Source of the DNA: Chloroflexota bacterium
GTDB taxonomy: Bacteria > Chloroflexota > Anaerolineae > 4572-78 > J111
Assembly: GCA_016860845.1 (NCBI GenBank)
Contig: BOKF01000012.1
Coordinates: forward strand, 1-64,000
Direction: 5' to 3'
DNA: 64,000 nucleotides
Shown: piece after piece, positions 44,847-54,507 of the stretch
Numbering within the stretch: the first letter of the stretch is position 1
How the letters are laid out: every line of letters starts with the position of its first letter
The notes under the pieces: model-generated
The model's input: the letters and a program-made list of their open reading frames with translations, nothing else
The model's database searches: none
Told to the model about the DNA's origin: nothing
Translations under genes and position numbers: made by a program

Positions 44847-46049
44847 CTACTCCATATTCAACACATCAGTGATATGCCCCAGCGCCCAATCAATTTCCTC
44901 GCGCTTGATCACCAGCGGCGGGGCAAAGCGGATGACATGCCGGTGCGTCTCTTTACACAGAATGCCGCGCTGTTGCAGCGCCTCGCAGAAGCGCCGCGCC
45001 CCGCCAGCTTCCGGCTTTAATTCCACCCCGATCAACAAGCCCTTGCCACGCACCTCCTTCACATGCGGGCTGGGGATTTCGGCCAGCCGCTCCTGGAAGT
45101 ATTCGCCCAATTCGCGGGCATTCTCAATCAACCTTTCCTCGGTCAGCACAGCCAATGCCTCAATGGCGACTGCCGCCCCAAGGGGATTGCCCCCAAAAGT
45201 GCTGCCGTGGTCGCCAGGACGAAACAAGCCCAGCACTTCCTGGGATGACAGCACCGCCGAGACCGGATAAAAGCCGCCGGCCAGGGCCTTACCGATAATC
45301 ATCACATCGGGCCGGACTCCTTCGTGATCGCAGGCAAAGAGCTGGCCGGTGCGACCCAGCCCGGTTTGGATCTCGTCGGCCATAAAAAGCACCTTGTGCC
45401 GGTCGCAGATTTGCCGGACTTTTTTGAGGTAACCGGCTGGCGGAACAATCACTCCAGCTTCCCCCTGGATCGGCTCGACCAAAAAGGCGACGGTATTGGG
45501 GGTAATCGCTGCTTCTAAGGCGTGGGCATCGCCGTAAGGAATGAGCTTAAAGCCGGGTGGGAAGGGGCCAAAATCCTCCCGATACTGGGCTTCGGATGAA
45601 AAGCCGACAATGGCGATGGTCCGCCCGTGGAAATTCCCTTTACAAACAATGATTTCGGCCTGCTCGGGTTCAACCTGCTTTACGCGATAACCCCATTTAC
45701 GAGCTACCTTAAGAGCGGTTTCGACAGCTTCAGCCCCGCTGTTCATCGGCAGGGTCAGCTCGTAACCGGTCAGATGGTGCAGGCTTTGGTAAAGCTGGCC
45801 CAGTTTGTTGTTGCGAAAAGCGCGCGAGGTCAGGGTGAGGCGTTGGGCTTGCTCGATCATCGCCTGGGTCAGGCGGGGATGGCAGTGACCCTGGTTCACC
45901 GCCGAATAGGCGCTGAGGCAGTCCATGTACTTATTTCCGTCTACGTCGTATAGCCAGATACCTTCACCACGCTCCAACACTACATCAAGAGGGTGATAGT
46001 TGTGAGCGCCGTACTGTTCTTCCAGCGCAATGTAATCCGATCCTTGCAT
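44847..46049 (-). CDS. rocD: Ornithine aminotransferase
   Basis: A 400-residue class III PLP aminotransferase. [48 protein letters not shown] at residues 14-61 is diagnostic for ornithine-oxo-acid transaminase. [67 protein letters not shown] and [17 protein letters not shown] (PLP Lys) follow. It converts ornithine and 2-oxoglutarate to glutamate semialdehyde and glutamate. GGAGCAATTG precedes the ATG. It is convergent with the hydrolase gene. Confidence 0.9.
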   Translation of the reverse strand: MQGSDYIALEEQYGAHNYHPLDVVLERGEGIWLYDVDGNKYMDCLSAYSAVNQGHCHPRLTQAMIEQAQRLTLTSRAFRNNKLGQLYQSLHHLTGYELTLPMNSGAEAVETALKVARKWGYRVKQVEPEQAEIIVCKGNFHGRTIAIVGFSSEAQYREDFGPFPPGFKLIPYGDAHALEAAITPNTVAFLVEPIQGEAGVIVPPAGYLKKVRQICDRHKVLFMADEIQTGLGRTGQLFACDHEGVRPDVMIIGKALAGGFYPVSAVLSSQEVLGLFRPGDHGSTFGGNPLGAAVAIEALAVLTEERLIENARELGEYFQERLAEIPSPHVKEVRGKGLLIGVELKPEAGGARRFCEALQQRGILCKETHRHVIRFAPPLVIKREEIDWALGHITDVLNME

Positions 46050-46159
46050 TTATCAATTGCTCCTCGTGGAGATGAATTAAACAGCCCTATTTAGGGCGGT
46101 ATTGATTGTACCACGCCCCTAGCCGCAAAGCGATTCAATTACAGGAGTTACGCAGTCAT

Positions 46160-46258
46160 GTCATTTCGAGCGACGAAGGAGCGAGAAATCCCTCAAAGCG
46201 GCTCTTGCAAGACGAGGCATTAGGGATTTCTCCCTCCGCTCTGCTCCGGTCGAAATGA
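46160..46258. repeat. Dispersed palindrome (GTCATTTCGAGC type)
   Basis: The left arm GTCATTTCGAGCGACGAAGG and the right arm read in reverse (ATTTCGACCGGAGCAGAGCG) form an imperfect hairpin with an inner AGAAATCCCT pair. It is a variant of the element at 7034-7105 and fills most of the rocD-uvrA gap. Confidence 0.7.
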
Positions 46259-46424
46259 TATACTTAAGCTCACCGCGTTCCTGTCAATTATAGCTGGTTT
46301 CGTTGCCAAAACGGGTTGTTGATGGTACAGTAATAAATTGCGTTTTTTTATGAAGACCATACTCCCCTGACCCTCTCTTTGTTTGGAGGAGGGTAGGGGA
46401 GGTCTGGCGGTCAAGGATGGTGAA

Positions 46425-49370
46425 ATGACCCAAAAGAAACTCATCGTGCGGGGTGCGCGCGAGCATAACTTAAAAAACGTCAATTTGGAATTACCCCGGG
46501 ACCAATTGATTGTCATCACCGGCCTGTCCGGCAGCGGCAAGAGCAGCCTGGCCTTCGACACCATTTACGCTGAAGGGCAGCGCCGCTATGTCGAGAGTCT
46601 GTCTGCCTATGCTCGCCAATTCTTGGGCCAGATGAACAAGCCTGATGTGGACCAGATCGAGGGCCTCAGCCCGGCCATCTCGATTGACCAGAAGGGCGCC
46701 AGCCACAACCCCCGCTCGACGGTCGGCACCGTGACTGAAGTGCATGACTATCTGCGCCTGCTGTATGCCCGGATTGGTACGCCCCATTGCCCCAACTGCG
46801 GGCGGGAAGTCAACATCCAGACCACCCAACAGATTGTGGATGCAATTTTGGACAAACCGGATGGCAGCCGGGTCATGCTCCTGGCCCCCCTGGTGCGGGA
46901 ACGCAAAGGAGAACACAAAGCGGTTTTTGACGACATCCGTAAGGCCGGTTTTGTCCGTGTCCGGGTGGATGGGGTGATCCGCGACCTGGATGAGGATTTT
47001 AACCTGGAGCCGCATAAACTCCACACCATCGAAGCTGTGGTGGATCGTCTGGTGATCCGGCGTGACCAGCCTGACGGGAGCGATGCGGTCCGCCTGGCCG
47101 ACTCGGTCGAAACCGCCCTGAAGTTGGGCAACGGCGCGCTCATCGTCCAGGATGTAACCAACCAGGATAAGCCCTGGGATCGTCTCTTTAGCGAGCATTT
47201 TGCCTGTGTTTACTGCGGTATCAGCCTGCCAGAGATCGAGCCGCGCCTGTTCAGCTTCAACAGCCCGCATGGCGCTTGTCCAGTGTGCGGGGGATTGGGG
47301 GTCAAATTGGAAGTTGACCCTGAACTGGTCCTCAACCCCGACAAGAGCCTGGCTGGAGGCGCGATCCGGCCGTGGGCTAAGCTCAGCCAGAGCAATAAAG
47401 ATGGCTATTATGCCCAATTGATTGCCGCTGTCGCCAATTATTACAACCTGCCGCTGCAAACACCCGTCTCCGAATTTGGCCCGAAGCAGCGGGATATTAT
47501 TCTTTACGGCGGCAAGGCCGGCGATCAAATGACACTGCGTTACCACAATGCCGAGGGTGAACTGCGCAGCTACACCACTGCTTTTGAAGGCGTCATTCCT
47601 CATTTACAGCGCCGCTATAAAGAAGCCGCAAACACTAACAACAGTTATGCCCTTAGCGAGATCGAGCAGTATATGTCTACCCGTATCTGCCCCGCCTGTA
47701 GCGGCCACCGGCTGCGCCCGGAAGCTCTGGCGGTCACGATTGCCAACCTGGGCATCCATCAAGTCAGCGATCTGGCAGTGACCGAAGCCCTGGCATGGTT
47801 CAAAACGCTGGCCACGGGACAACCCCCCACGCTGCCGCCCAATGGTCGCTCCGCGCTGGCAGAACCAGATGGGCTAAGTGAGCGACAACTGCGCATTGCC
47901 GGCCAAATCTTCAAAGAGATTATCGCCCGGTTGCAATTTATGCGAGATGTGGGCCTGGATTATCTGACCTTAAACCGGGCAGCGGCCACGCTTTCCGGGG
48001 GAGAGTCGCAGCGAATCCGTTTGGCTACCCAAATCGGGTCCCAATTGATGGGCTGCCTCTACATTTTGGATGAGCCGAGCATTGGCCTGCACCAGCGCGA
48101 TAACGAACGCCTGATCGAAACCCTCAAGGGGATGCGTGATCTTGGCAACACGGTGCTGGTGGTTGAGCATGACGAGGATACGATCCGCAGTGCCGACTGG
48201 ATTGTGGATATGGGGCCGGGCGCGGGCAAATATGGAGGGGAAGTCGTCTGGTCCGCCGAGCGCGACTCTTTTTTGGCCGAGAGCACTTCGCTGACCGCCC
48301 AATACTTGCGCGGCGACAAAGCCATTGCGATTCCGGCACTGCGCCGGCCAGGCAACGGCAAGGAGATTGTCGTCCGGGGAGCCAGAGAAAATAATCTCAA
48401 AGGTATTGACGTAAAATTCCCCCTGGGTAAGTTTATTTGTGTCACCGGAGTCAGCGGCAGCGGCAAAAGCAGCCTGGTGGTAGACATTCTTTACAATAAA
48501 TTAGCCCAGGTGATGTATCGCGCTACCACGAAACCAGGCCGTAACGACGGTATCAGTGGTATCGAGCACATTGACAAAGTAATTGACATTGACCAAAGCC
48601 CGATTGGGCGCACTCCGCGCAGCAACCCTGCTACCTATACCGGTCTGTTTGGCCCGCTGCGCGACCTTTACGCCAGCCTGCCGGAGAGCAAGCTGCGTGG
48701 CTACAAGGCCGGACGCTTTAGCTTCAATGTCAAGGGAGGCCGCTGTGAGGCGTGTGAGGGCGACGGCATTATCAAAATTGAGATGCAGTTCCTGCCGGAC
48801 GTATATGTGCCCTGTGAAGTCTGTCACGGCCAGCGGTACAACCGCGAAACACTACAAATCAAGTACAAGGGCAAAAATATCAGCGAGGCGCTGGATCTGA
48901 CGGTGGCCGAGGGTCTGGAATTTTTCTCCAACATTCCGGCCATTCGTAATAAGTTGGAAACTCTGCACGCCGTCGGCCTGGGCTATGTTACCCTGGGCCA
49001 GCCGGCCACAACTTTGTCCGGTGGGGAGGCGCAGCGGGTCAAATTGTCCAAAGAGTTGAGCCGGCGTTCTACCGGGAAAACAGTATATATCCTGGATGAA
49101 CCCACGACCGGCCTCCATTTTGCCGATATTGAGCGCCTGTTAGCCGTGTTGAGCCGCCTGGTAGATGCGGGCAATACGGTGATTGTCATTGAGCATAACC
49201 TGGATGTAATTAAATGCGCCGATTGGGTCATTGATCTTGGCCCGGAGGGTGGGCAGGGCGGTGGCTACATCGTTGCTGCCGGCACCCCGGAACAAATCGC
49301 CGCCCATAAATCCAGTTATACTGGCCATTGGTTAGAACGGACCTTGCTCCCTACTGCCAGCCACTCCTAA
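46425..49370 (+). CDS. uvrA: Excinuclease ABC subunit A
   Basis: About 981 residues, the DNA damage recognition ATPase of nucleotide excision repair. Two ABC modules carry Walker [15 protein letters not shown] near residue 29 and [14 protein letters not shown] near 670, with signatures [14 protein letters not shown] and [14 protein letters not shown]. Zinc-binding Cys pairs are visible in CPNC, CVYC/CPVC and CEAC/CEVC. UvrB-binding and insertion regions look complete. ATG at 46425 with AAGGA upstream is preferred to a TTG 42 bases earlier. No uvrB or uvrC lies nearby. Confidence 0.95.
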   Translation: MTQKKLIVRGAREHNLKNVNLELPRDQLIVITGLSGSGKSSLAFDTIYAEGQRRYVESLSAYARQFLGQMNKPDVDQIEGLSPAISIDQKGASHNPRSTVGTVTEVHDYLRLLYARIGTPHCPNCGREVNIQTTQQIVDAILDKPDGSRVMLLAPLVRERKGEHKAVFDDIRKAGFVRVRVDGVIRDLDEDFNLEPHKLHTIEAVVDRLVIRRDQPDGSDAVRLADSVETALKLGNGALIVQDVTNQDKPWDRLFSEHFACVYCGISLPEIEPRLFSFNSPHGACPVCGGLGVKLEVDPELVLNPDKSLAGGAIRPWAKLSQSNKDGYYAQLIAAVANYYNLPLQTPVSEFGPKQRDIILYGGKAGDQMTLRYHNAEGELRSYTTAFEGVIPHLQRRYKEAANTNNSYALSEIEQYMSTRICPACSGHRLRPEALAVTIANLGIHQVSDLAVTEALAWFKTLATGQPPTLPPNGRSALAEPDGLSERQLRIAGQIFKEIIARLQFMRDVGLDYLTLNRAAATLSGGESQRIRLATQIGSQLMGCLYILDEPSIGLHQRDNERLIETLKGMRDLGNTVLVVEHDEDTIRSADWIVDMGPGAGKYGGEVVWSAERDSFLAESTSLTAQYLRGDKAIAIPALRRPGNGKEIVVRGARENNLKGIDVKFPLGKFICVTGVSGSGKSSLVVDILYNKLAQVMYRATTKPGRNDGISGIEHIDKVIDIDQSPIGRTPRSNPATYTGLFGPLRDLYASLPESKLRGYKAGRFSFNVKGGRCEACEGDGIIKIEMQFLPDVYVPCEVCHGQRYNRETLQIKYKGKNISEALDLTVAEGLEFFSNIPAIRNKLETLHAVGLGYVTLGQPATTLSGGEAQRVKLSKELSRRSTGKTVYILDEPTTGLHFADIERLLAVLSRLVDAGNTVIVIEHNLDVIKCADWVIDLGPEGGQGGGYIVAAGTPEQIAAHKSSYTGHWLERTLLPTASHS

Positions 49371-49405
49371 ATGACCAAACTGATTTTGTTGGTACAGATT
49401 CGCTA

Positions 49406-49434
49406 TTGCTGGTAGCTTATCCCTGTGTTATGCT
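49406..49434 (+). promoter_or_regulatory. Possible promoter for the sortase gene
   Basis: TTGCTG (49406-49411) and TATGCT (49429-49434) with 17-base spacing, after the uvrA stop. It would give a leader of about 105 bases. Confidence 0.4.
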
Positions 49435-49455
49435 GTGACAATAAAAGTTGAATAA

Positions 49456-49510
49456 CCTCCGCAGGAGGAGTTGAGGCTACTTTCAGGTCACTTTAGCTAA
49501 ACCTCCTGCG
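49456..49510 (+). promoter_or_regulatory. Leader with mutually exclusive hairpins before the sortase gene
   Basis: CCTCC-GCA-GGAGG (49456-49468) can fold locally, or CGCAGGAGG (49460-49468) can pair with CCTCCTGCG (49502-49510). The two structures compete for the same GGAGG. No known riboswitch is recognised. Confidence 0.35.
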
Positions 49511-49547
49511 TTGCTCTTTACCAACCCAATTAGTAGTGGTTAATTCG

Positions 49548-50348
49548 ATGAGTCCTGTGACTCCACCAGAACCTGTTGCTTGGGATAGCCGTCCAGCGGC
49601 TGCAAATTTTACCACCTTTGAGGCTTTGCAGGATCTATTTAGACTAAGATTACTGTTTAAGGCCCTCTTCTTTATTACTGCTATTTTGGGTTGGCCTTTC
49701 CACCGCCCCGCCGTCTTTTTTCCCTTTTGTAATAATCAAAAAGTGTGTTCTGTATTCAGTTTAGCTAACTGTAGGGCAGGGTATTCGTATAGTTATAAAT
49801 TACCTCAAATTTCTTTACTTCTCTTTTTACTCAACCTCTCTTTTATTCCTGTTACTCTCCAAGTTTCCCCAATAGCCAGCGCTGCTTCGACTATTCCTAC
49901 CCGGCTTGTTATTCCTGGCATTAACCTGGACAGTGCTGTTGTGCCTGTTGGTTGGAAAAAAGTTGAGGTGAACGGCCAAACCTATGGGCAATGGGAAGTA
50001 GACAATAACTTGGTTGGCTGGCACAACCTTTCCGCGCCGTTGGGGCAGACCGGTAACAGTGTCTTTAATGGTCACAGTAATTTATATGCTCAAGTATTCA
50101 ATGATTTGGGTAAGGTAACCATTGGCGACAGAATTCTTGCTTTTGCTGGCGATCAAGTCTACTTCTACGTTGTGTCGGCAAAGTTTCTTGTTCAAGAAAA
50201 AGATGTTTCTATTGAAAAACGGCTCGAAAATGCTAAACTAATCTTACCGACCTCAGATGAACGGCTGACTTTGATTACGTGCGCCCAACCCGGCGCCACC
50301 CATCGGCTAATCGTTATCGCTTATCCAGAACATTCGTATAGTAAATAA
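49548..50348 (+). CDS. Sortase family transpeptidase
   Basis: A protein of about 266 residues whose C-terminal ~150 residues form a sortase domain: TIPTRLVIPGINLDSAVVPVGW, catalytic His in NSVFNGHSNLYAQVFNDLGKV, nucleophilic Cys in LTLITCAQPG and Arg in THRLIVIAYPE. Two hydrophobic segments precede it (residues ~38-55 and ~90-110), the second next to the catalytic domain, so it is membrane-anchored and faces outward. The Cys-rich stretch between them is unusual. The start is uncertain: a GTG lies 12 bases upstream and no clear ribosome site is seen. No LPXTG-like substrate is seen in the window. Confidence 0.82.
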   Translation: MSPVTPPEPVAWDSRPAAANFTTFEALQDLFRLRLLFKALFFITAILGWPFHRPAVFFPFCNNQKVCSVFSLANCRAGYSYSYKLPQISLLLFLLNLSFIPVTLQVSPIASAASTIPTRLVIPGINLDSAVVPVGWKKVEVNGQTYGQWEVDNNLVGWHNLSAPLGQTGNSVFNGHSNLYAQVFNDLGKVTIGDRILAFAGDQVYFYVVSAKFLVQEKDVSIEKRLENAKLILPTSDERLTLITCAQPGATHRLIVIAYPEHSYSK

Positions 50349-50642
50349 ATCTATCCCCCAAAACTCGGAAAACAATAAGATCGTTTTTTCCCTTCAGAAC
50401 ATAGCAAGAAACTACAGCCAAATGTAGAATAATCTCCAACGCCAACCCCTCCTAATCAATCCAAGTCACACAAACCACCCCCGCTCTGAATTACACTATC
50501 TATTTCAAGAAATACCTTCCGTTACTCCTGGGATTGCTCTTGGTAGGAAATTCTCCGGTATTGGTTCATCTTACGCAACTTATCAGAACCATTCTTTGCT
50601 CCCCTCCCCCATAAAATTTATCCCCGATCAGCCCTCTTGTGC
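50349..50642. other. Intergenic region without a recognisable gene
   Basis: A 294-base, C- and A-rich stretch between the sortase and uridine kinase genes. A weak hairpin (GGAAAAC with GTTTTTTCC, near 50369-50393) might end sortase transcription. Nothing else is recognised. Confidence 0.5.
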
Positions 50643-50648
50643 TATAAT
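50643..50648 (+). promoter_or_regulatory. -10 box upstream of uridine kinase
   Basis: A perfect TATAAT 21 bases before the udk start codon. No good -35 is visible. The implied leader is very short but includes AGGGTG as a ribosome site. Confidence 0.4.
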
Positions 50649-50669
50649 GGTCATATAGGGTGACAATCT

Positions 50670-51302
50670 ATGCCAAAACCCGTCATTATTGGCGTAGCCG
50701 GAGGCACGGCCTCCGGTAAAACTACCGTCTCAAAAAAAATATTGGAAGCAGTTGGCCCTGCTCGTCTGGCTTATCTACAGCACGATGCTTATTACCGCGA
50801 CTTGAGCCATCTCCCCCTGACCGAGCGCCAAGCGCTCAATTTTGACCATCCCGATGCCCTGGAAAACGAGTTGCTCATTAACCACCTGGAACAATTACTC
50901 CGCGGTCAAACTATACAGGTTCCCGTTTACGATTTTGCCCAATATATCCGGACAGATCAACTCAGGTTGGTTAAACCCCAGCCTGTCATTTTGGTCGAGG
51001 GGATTCTCATCTTTGTGGATAAGGCTCTGCGCGAACTGATGGATATAAAGATTTATGTGGACACCCCCGACGATTTGCGCTTTATCCGGCGCTTAAAGCG
51101 CGATGTGCTAGAACGGGGCCGTTCGGTAGACCACGTGATTGATCAGTACCTGGCAACGGTCAGGCCCATGCACCTGGAATTTGTTGAACCCAGCAAGCGC
51201 CATGCCGACGTGATTATTCCACACGGAGGCCAAAATTTAAAAGGTATCCAGATGGTTGTCGCCCAAATTCAACGAATGTTGGAGGAAGCCATCACGAGTT
51301 AA
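50670..51302 (+). CDS. udk: Uridine kinase
   Basis: A 210-residue P-loop kinase that phosphorylates uridine and cytidine for pyrimidine salvage. Walker A GVAGGTASGKTTVSKKI is at residues 8-24, HDAYYRDLSHLPLTERQALNFDHPDALE near 37-65 covers the nucleoside site, and PVILVEGILIFVDKALRELMDIKIYVDTPDD and RRLKRDVLERGRS follow. The length matches the family. It is convergent with the VWA gene. Confidence 0.93.
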   Translation: MPKPVIIGVAGGTASGKTTVSKKILEAVGPARLAYLQHDAYYRDLSHLPLTERQALNFDHPDALENELLINHLEQLLRGQTIQVPVYDFAQYIRTDQLRLVKPQPVILVEGILIFVDKALRELMDIKIYVDTPDDLRFIRRLKRDVLERGRSVDHVIDQYLATVRPMHLEFVEPSKRHADVIIPHGGQNLKGIQMVVAQIQRMLEEAITS

Positions 51303-51407
51303 CGTCCAATACCTATGGGTGCAGGGAATGAAAATTCCTTCGGTGATCTGCGGTCTGCTGTCGGGCGGTCCATCTTCAAAAAACCGGATGCCGGTGACAG
51401 TTCTAAC

Positions 51408-54374
51408 TTATCTTTGAACACGTTTTTTGGCAGCCCGCAGACGAGCTATGGTATCGTCATCGGTGGGAGAAGCCGGGGGAGGCGATGAGGCGGCAGATGG
51501 AACGGAAGCAGTTGAGGCAGACTCGGTCGGCTGGCTCGTCCGTGTGAAGGGTGAATCAGAATTATTGGCCGGAGGCCGCGTGCTGGCGGGCCGCCGGACC
51601 CGCCGCTGGGCCTGACGGAAGGCTTGTACAGTCGGTGTGACCGGTTCAAGCGGAACGGTCGGGGTTGAACGTTGGCTGAGTAAGTGTTCCCTCAACCAAC
51701 CCTGAGCCTGTTTCCACTCCCGCTGCCCCAGCCGCAGCCGCCGTAGAGCCACGTCGAGCGGAAAAAGCATAGCCGCTGCTAACAACAGCCCCGGCCAAAT
51801 CGGCCAGGTTTGCCGGCCTACGGCTAGATTGTGAACAAAAGCCTGGCCTGGGTCGCTTAAAAGCTGCCCTCCCGTCGCCGTGACAAGATCGGGCAACACC
51901 GTCCCCTCAGGCGCCAGATGAGCATACTCGGCAGAATAAGAGGCGACCAGTCCGGCGGTCTGGCTGGCGATAGGTGTACCGGTCTCATCTGTGCTGGTTG
52001 AGTCTGAAGTGTAGGCAGTCACCTGGGCCAGGTAGACCCCCTCACCGGGCAAAGTTATCGTCGCCTGGTAACGATTCGGGCCGCTGGGTCGCAGCTCAGT
52101 TTCAACAGCCTCGCCGGTTGGGGTCAACAGCTTGGCTTTCACCTGTATTGAAGAAGCCGCCCGAATCTCATTACCCAGAGTCGCGCTTAGAGCAGCCCGA
52201 TTGCCACTCACCGCTACATCTAAATCAAGCTGCTCATCGCCAGGCCGGGGCAAAGTCCAATTGACCAGTTGGCCGACAAAGCGAGCAAAATCAGGCCACT
52301 CCAGCCAGTTTTTAGCCCAACGCCCGCTCAAATCTGTCGTCCAGGCCGCGGAGCGCCCCAGCCCATACTGCCAGGTTGCCAGCAACGGGTCGCCCCGCGG
52401 GGTCAGCGCAGCCAGACGAGCCGCCGCTTTGGGAGTGGTGCCGTTGTAACCGAGCAAGGGCGGTGAGTTCGCCAGGTCAAGTCCGGCCAAAATAGGGCTG
52501 GCTGCCTGCCCCTCCGTATTGGTAAGCGGTACGGCGGTAAACGGCTCCTCGATAATGTAGCTGCCGACCGCCCGTACCGTTTCTTTGAGAAAAATTTGTG
52601 GGACATCGCTCATGATGGCCGCCGGGTAATACTGCCCGCCGCCTTTACGGGCCAGATCGGCCAGGTACTCCGCCGACCCCCCGCCCGCGGCAACAACCGA
52701 CAGTGTAATTCCCTGCTCGGCCAGGCGAGCCGTGAGTTCATCGTAAGCCCCGCTGTGCGACCAGCCATCGGTCAAGAGGATAATGTGTTTGAGCCGGGCC
52801 GGAACAGCCAGCAACGACTCCTCCGCCGCTGCTAACCCGGCGTAGATGTTGGTCTGGCCGTTAGCCGGCATCTGGCCTATCGCCGCCTCCAGGGTGCCGG
52901 AACTGACGCCGGGGCTGGGTTCCAGGTCCCAATGGGCGCTGCTGTCGAACGAAACCACGCCCAGGTAATCCATCTCGCCCAGCACCGCCGCCGCTTGAAA
53001 AATGGCTTCTTTGGCAATATCTATTTTGGGCAGGCCGCTCGGCACACGGGTATAAGTCTGGCGCAAATCCGGGTTGTCACAGTGGCAAGCGCCCATACTC
53101 CCCGATTTATCTACCGCTAACACCAAGGCAATGTTAGGCTCGCGGCTGCGGCTGCGGACCTCCATCTCAACCGGGAGGGCTTTTTCCAACGGCGAACGGA
53201 GATAGCTGCCGGCGCCAAAGCTCTCCGGTCCGCCTACCATCACCAGCCCGTGTCCCAAATCGCGCACAAAAGTGACCAGCGCCTCCTGGGTGGAATCGGG
53301 TAAAGCTTTAGCCGGAACGTTACTCAAAATGACAGCATCGTAGGCGGCCAGACCGGGCAGCGTACCAGGGAGCGCTGGCGAGGTCAGGGTTGACTTAATC
53401 CCGGCAGCCTCCAACGCCGCGTTGAGGGCGTCAGCTTCGCCCGGCTGGCCCTCGACCACCAGCACGTGAGGCGGGCCGTAAACAGTGGTAAAGGCAGCTC
53501 CCCAGTTATTTTGCGGGCGCGTATCAGCGGTCGCTTCGATTTCGGCCCGGAAGCGATGGAAGCCGGTTTCAGGCGCCGGAAGATTGAAGCCAAAACGGTT
53601 GCGCCCTGGCACCAGCCGCACCACCCGACTTTCCACGAGGGTTCCATCGGCCAGCAGGCGCAGATGGACCTCAGCCGCCCCACGAGCGGCAACCACAACC
53701 TCGACCGGAATGACCTGGCCCTGCCGGGTCTGGCCTGGCGCAGTGACCTGCTCCACCAGCACTTCCGGCTGCCCGGTTCCGCCGGTCAGCCCCAACGAAT
53801 AGACGCTAACTTCTACCTGCCGGGCAACAGCCAGATCTAGCAAACGCCGGGCCTCCCCCTCAGTTTCCTGGCCATCGCTGAGCAAAACAATACGGCGGCC
53901 GCCCTCATTCGGCAGCAGGGCCAGGGCCAGACGCAGGGCCTCTTCGATGTCAGTCGCGTTTTTGAGGGGAGTCGAGGCCAGGGCAGGCAGGGCCGGTTCA
54001 GGCCGAGGCAGCCGCTCGACTAGGGCATCACCGCCAAAGAGGATCACCGCCGCCCGATCTCTCTCCGGCTTCTGGGTCAAAGCCTCACGGATAAAGGCCT
54101 CAGCCCGGCTGCGATCCTCCCCCCGAACACTATCGGAGGCATCCAGGACAAAGACAGTGGTGATCAAATTGGCGGGGCGTTCAATTTGACTTCCGGCCAA
54201 GCCCAGGATCAGGCCCAGGAGGACCAGCAACCGCACCGCTACAGCCAGCCAGTGCTGCTGCCGGTCAGGGGCGTGGCGAGGCGGCCAGCCCACTGCCAAA
54301 AACAGCGGCAGCAGAAGCAGCAGCCAGAGAAAAAGCGGATAAAGGAAAGAAACAGAGAAAAAAGAACTCATCAC
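51408..54374 (-). CDS. Membrane protein with two VWA domains and a GATase-like domain
   Basis: A 988-residue protein. Two N-terminal hydrophobic segments (residues ~10-28 and ~44-60) are followed by a VWA domain with the MIDAS-type VFVLDASDSVRGEDRS near 72. A class-I-glutaminase-like Rossmann domain without catalytic Cys (HVLVVEGQPGEADALNAAL to GHGLVMVGGPESFGAGSY) spans about 300-385. A second VWA domain contains IALVLAVDKSGSMGACHC near 415 and LLTDGWSHSGAY. A hydrophobic segment lies near 865, and the last 100 residues are Pro/Ser/Arg rich. The architecture is common in MoxR-DUF58 clusters. The role may be in assembly or metal-dependent adhesion of partner proteins, but is not known. Confidence 0.82.
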   Translation of the reverse strand: MMSSFFSVSFLYPLFLWLLLLLPLFLAVGWPPRHAPDRQQHWLAVAVRLLVLLGLILGLAGSQIERPANLITTVFVLDASDSVRGEDRSRAEAFIREALTQKPERDRAAVILFGGDALVERLPRPEPALPALASTPLKNATDIEEALRLALALLPNEGGRRIVLLSDGQETEGEARRLLDLAVARQVEVSVYSLGLTGGTGQPEVLVEQVTAPGQTRQGQVIPVEVVVAARGAAEVHLRLLADGTLVESRVVRLVPGRNRFGFNLPAPETGFHRFRAEIEATADTRPQNNWGAAFTTVYGPPHVLVVEGQPGEADALNAALEAAGIKSTLTSPALPGTLPGLAAYDAVILSNVPAKALPDSTQEALVTFVRDLGHGLVMVGGPESFGAGSYLRSPLEKALPVEMEVRSRSREPNIALVLAVDKSGSMGACHCDNPDLRQTYTRVPSGLPKIDIAKEAIFQAAAVLGEMDYLGVVSFDSSAHWDLEPSPGVSSGTLEAAIGQMPANGQTNIYAGLAAAEESLLAVPARLKHIILLTDGWSHSGAYDELTARLAEQGITLSVVAAGGGSAEYLADLARKGGGQYYPAAIMSDVPQIFLKETVRAVGSYIIEEPFTAVPLTNTEGQAASPILAGLDLANSPPLLGYNGTTPKAAARLAALTPRGDPLLATWQYGLGRSAAWTTDLSGRWAKNWLEWPDFARFVGQLVNWTLPRPGDEQLDLDVAVSGNRAALSATLGNEIRAASSIQVKAKLLTPTGEAVETELRPSGPNRYQATITLPGEGVYLAQVTAYTSDSTSTDETGTPIASQTAGLVASYSAEYAHLAPEGTVLPDLVTATGGQLLSDPGQAFVHNLAVGRQTWPIWPGLLLAAAMLFPLDVALRRLRLGQREWKQAQGWLREHLLSQRSTPTVPLEPVTPTVQAFRQAQRRVRRPASTRPPANNSDSPFTRTSQPTESASTASVPSAASSPPPASPTDDDTIARLRAAKKRVQR

Positions 54375-54507
54375 CGAACTAAAGACCCCAAAAACCCAAA
54401 GACACCAAATTATACAGTCTGCTAGAGAAATTCGCCGGGATTTGGGGATTAGAGGATTTTTCCCTATCTTTCATCCCCAAATCTCCTCATCGCGGTCCAA
54501 ACATCGG

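Noticed and set aside
46491..47603. 370-codon antisense frame opposite uvrA
   Set aside because: Opposite conserved UvrA sequence; no recognisable domain or ribosome site.
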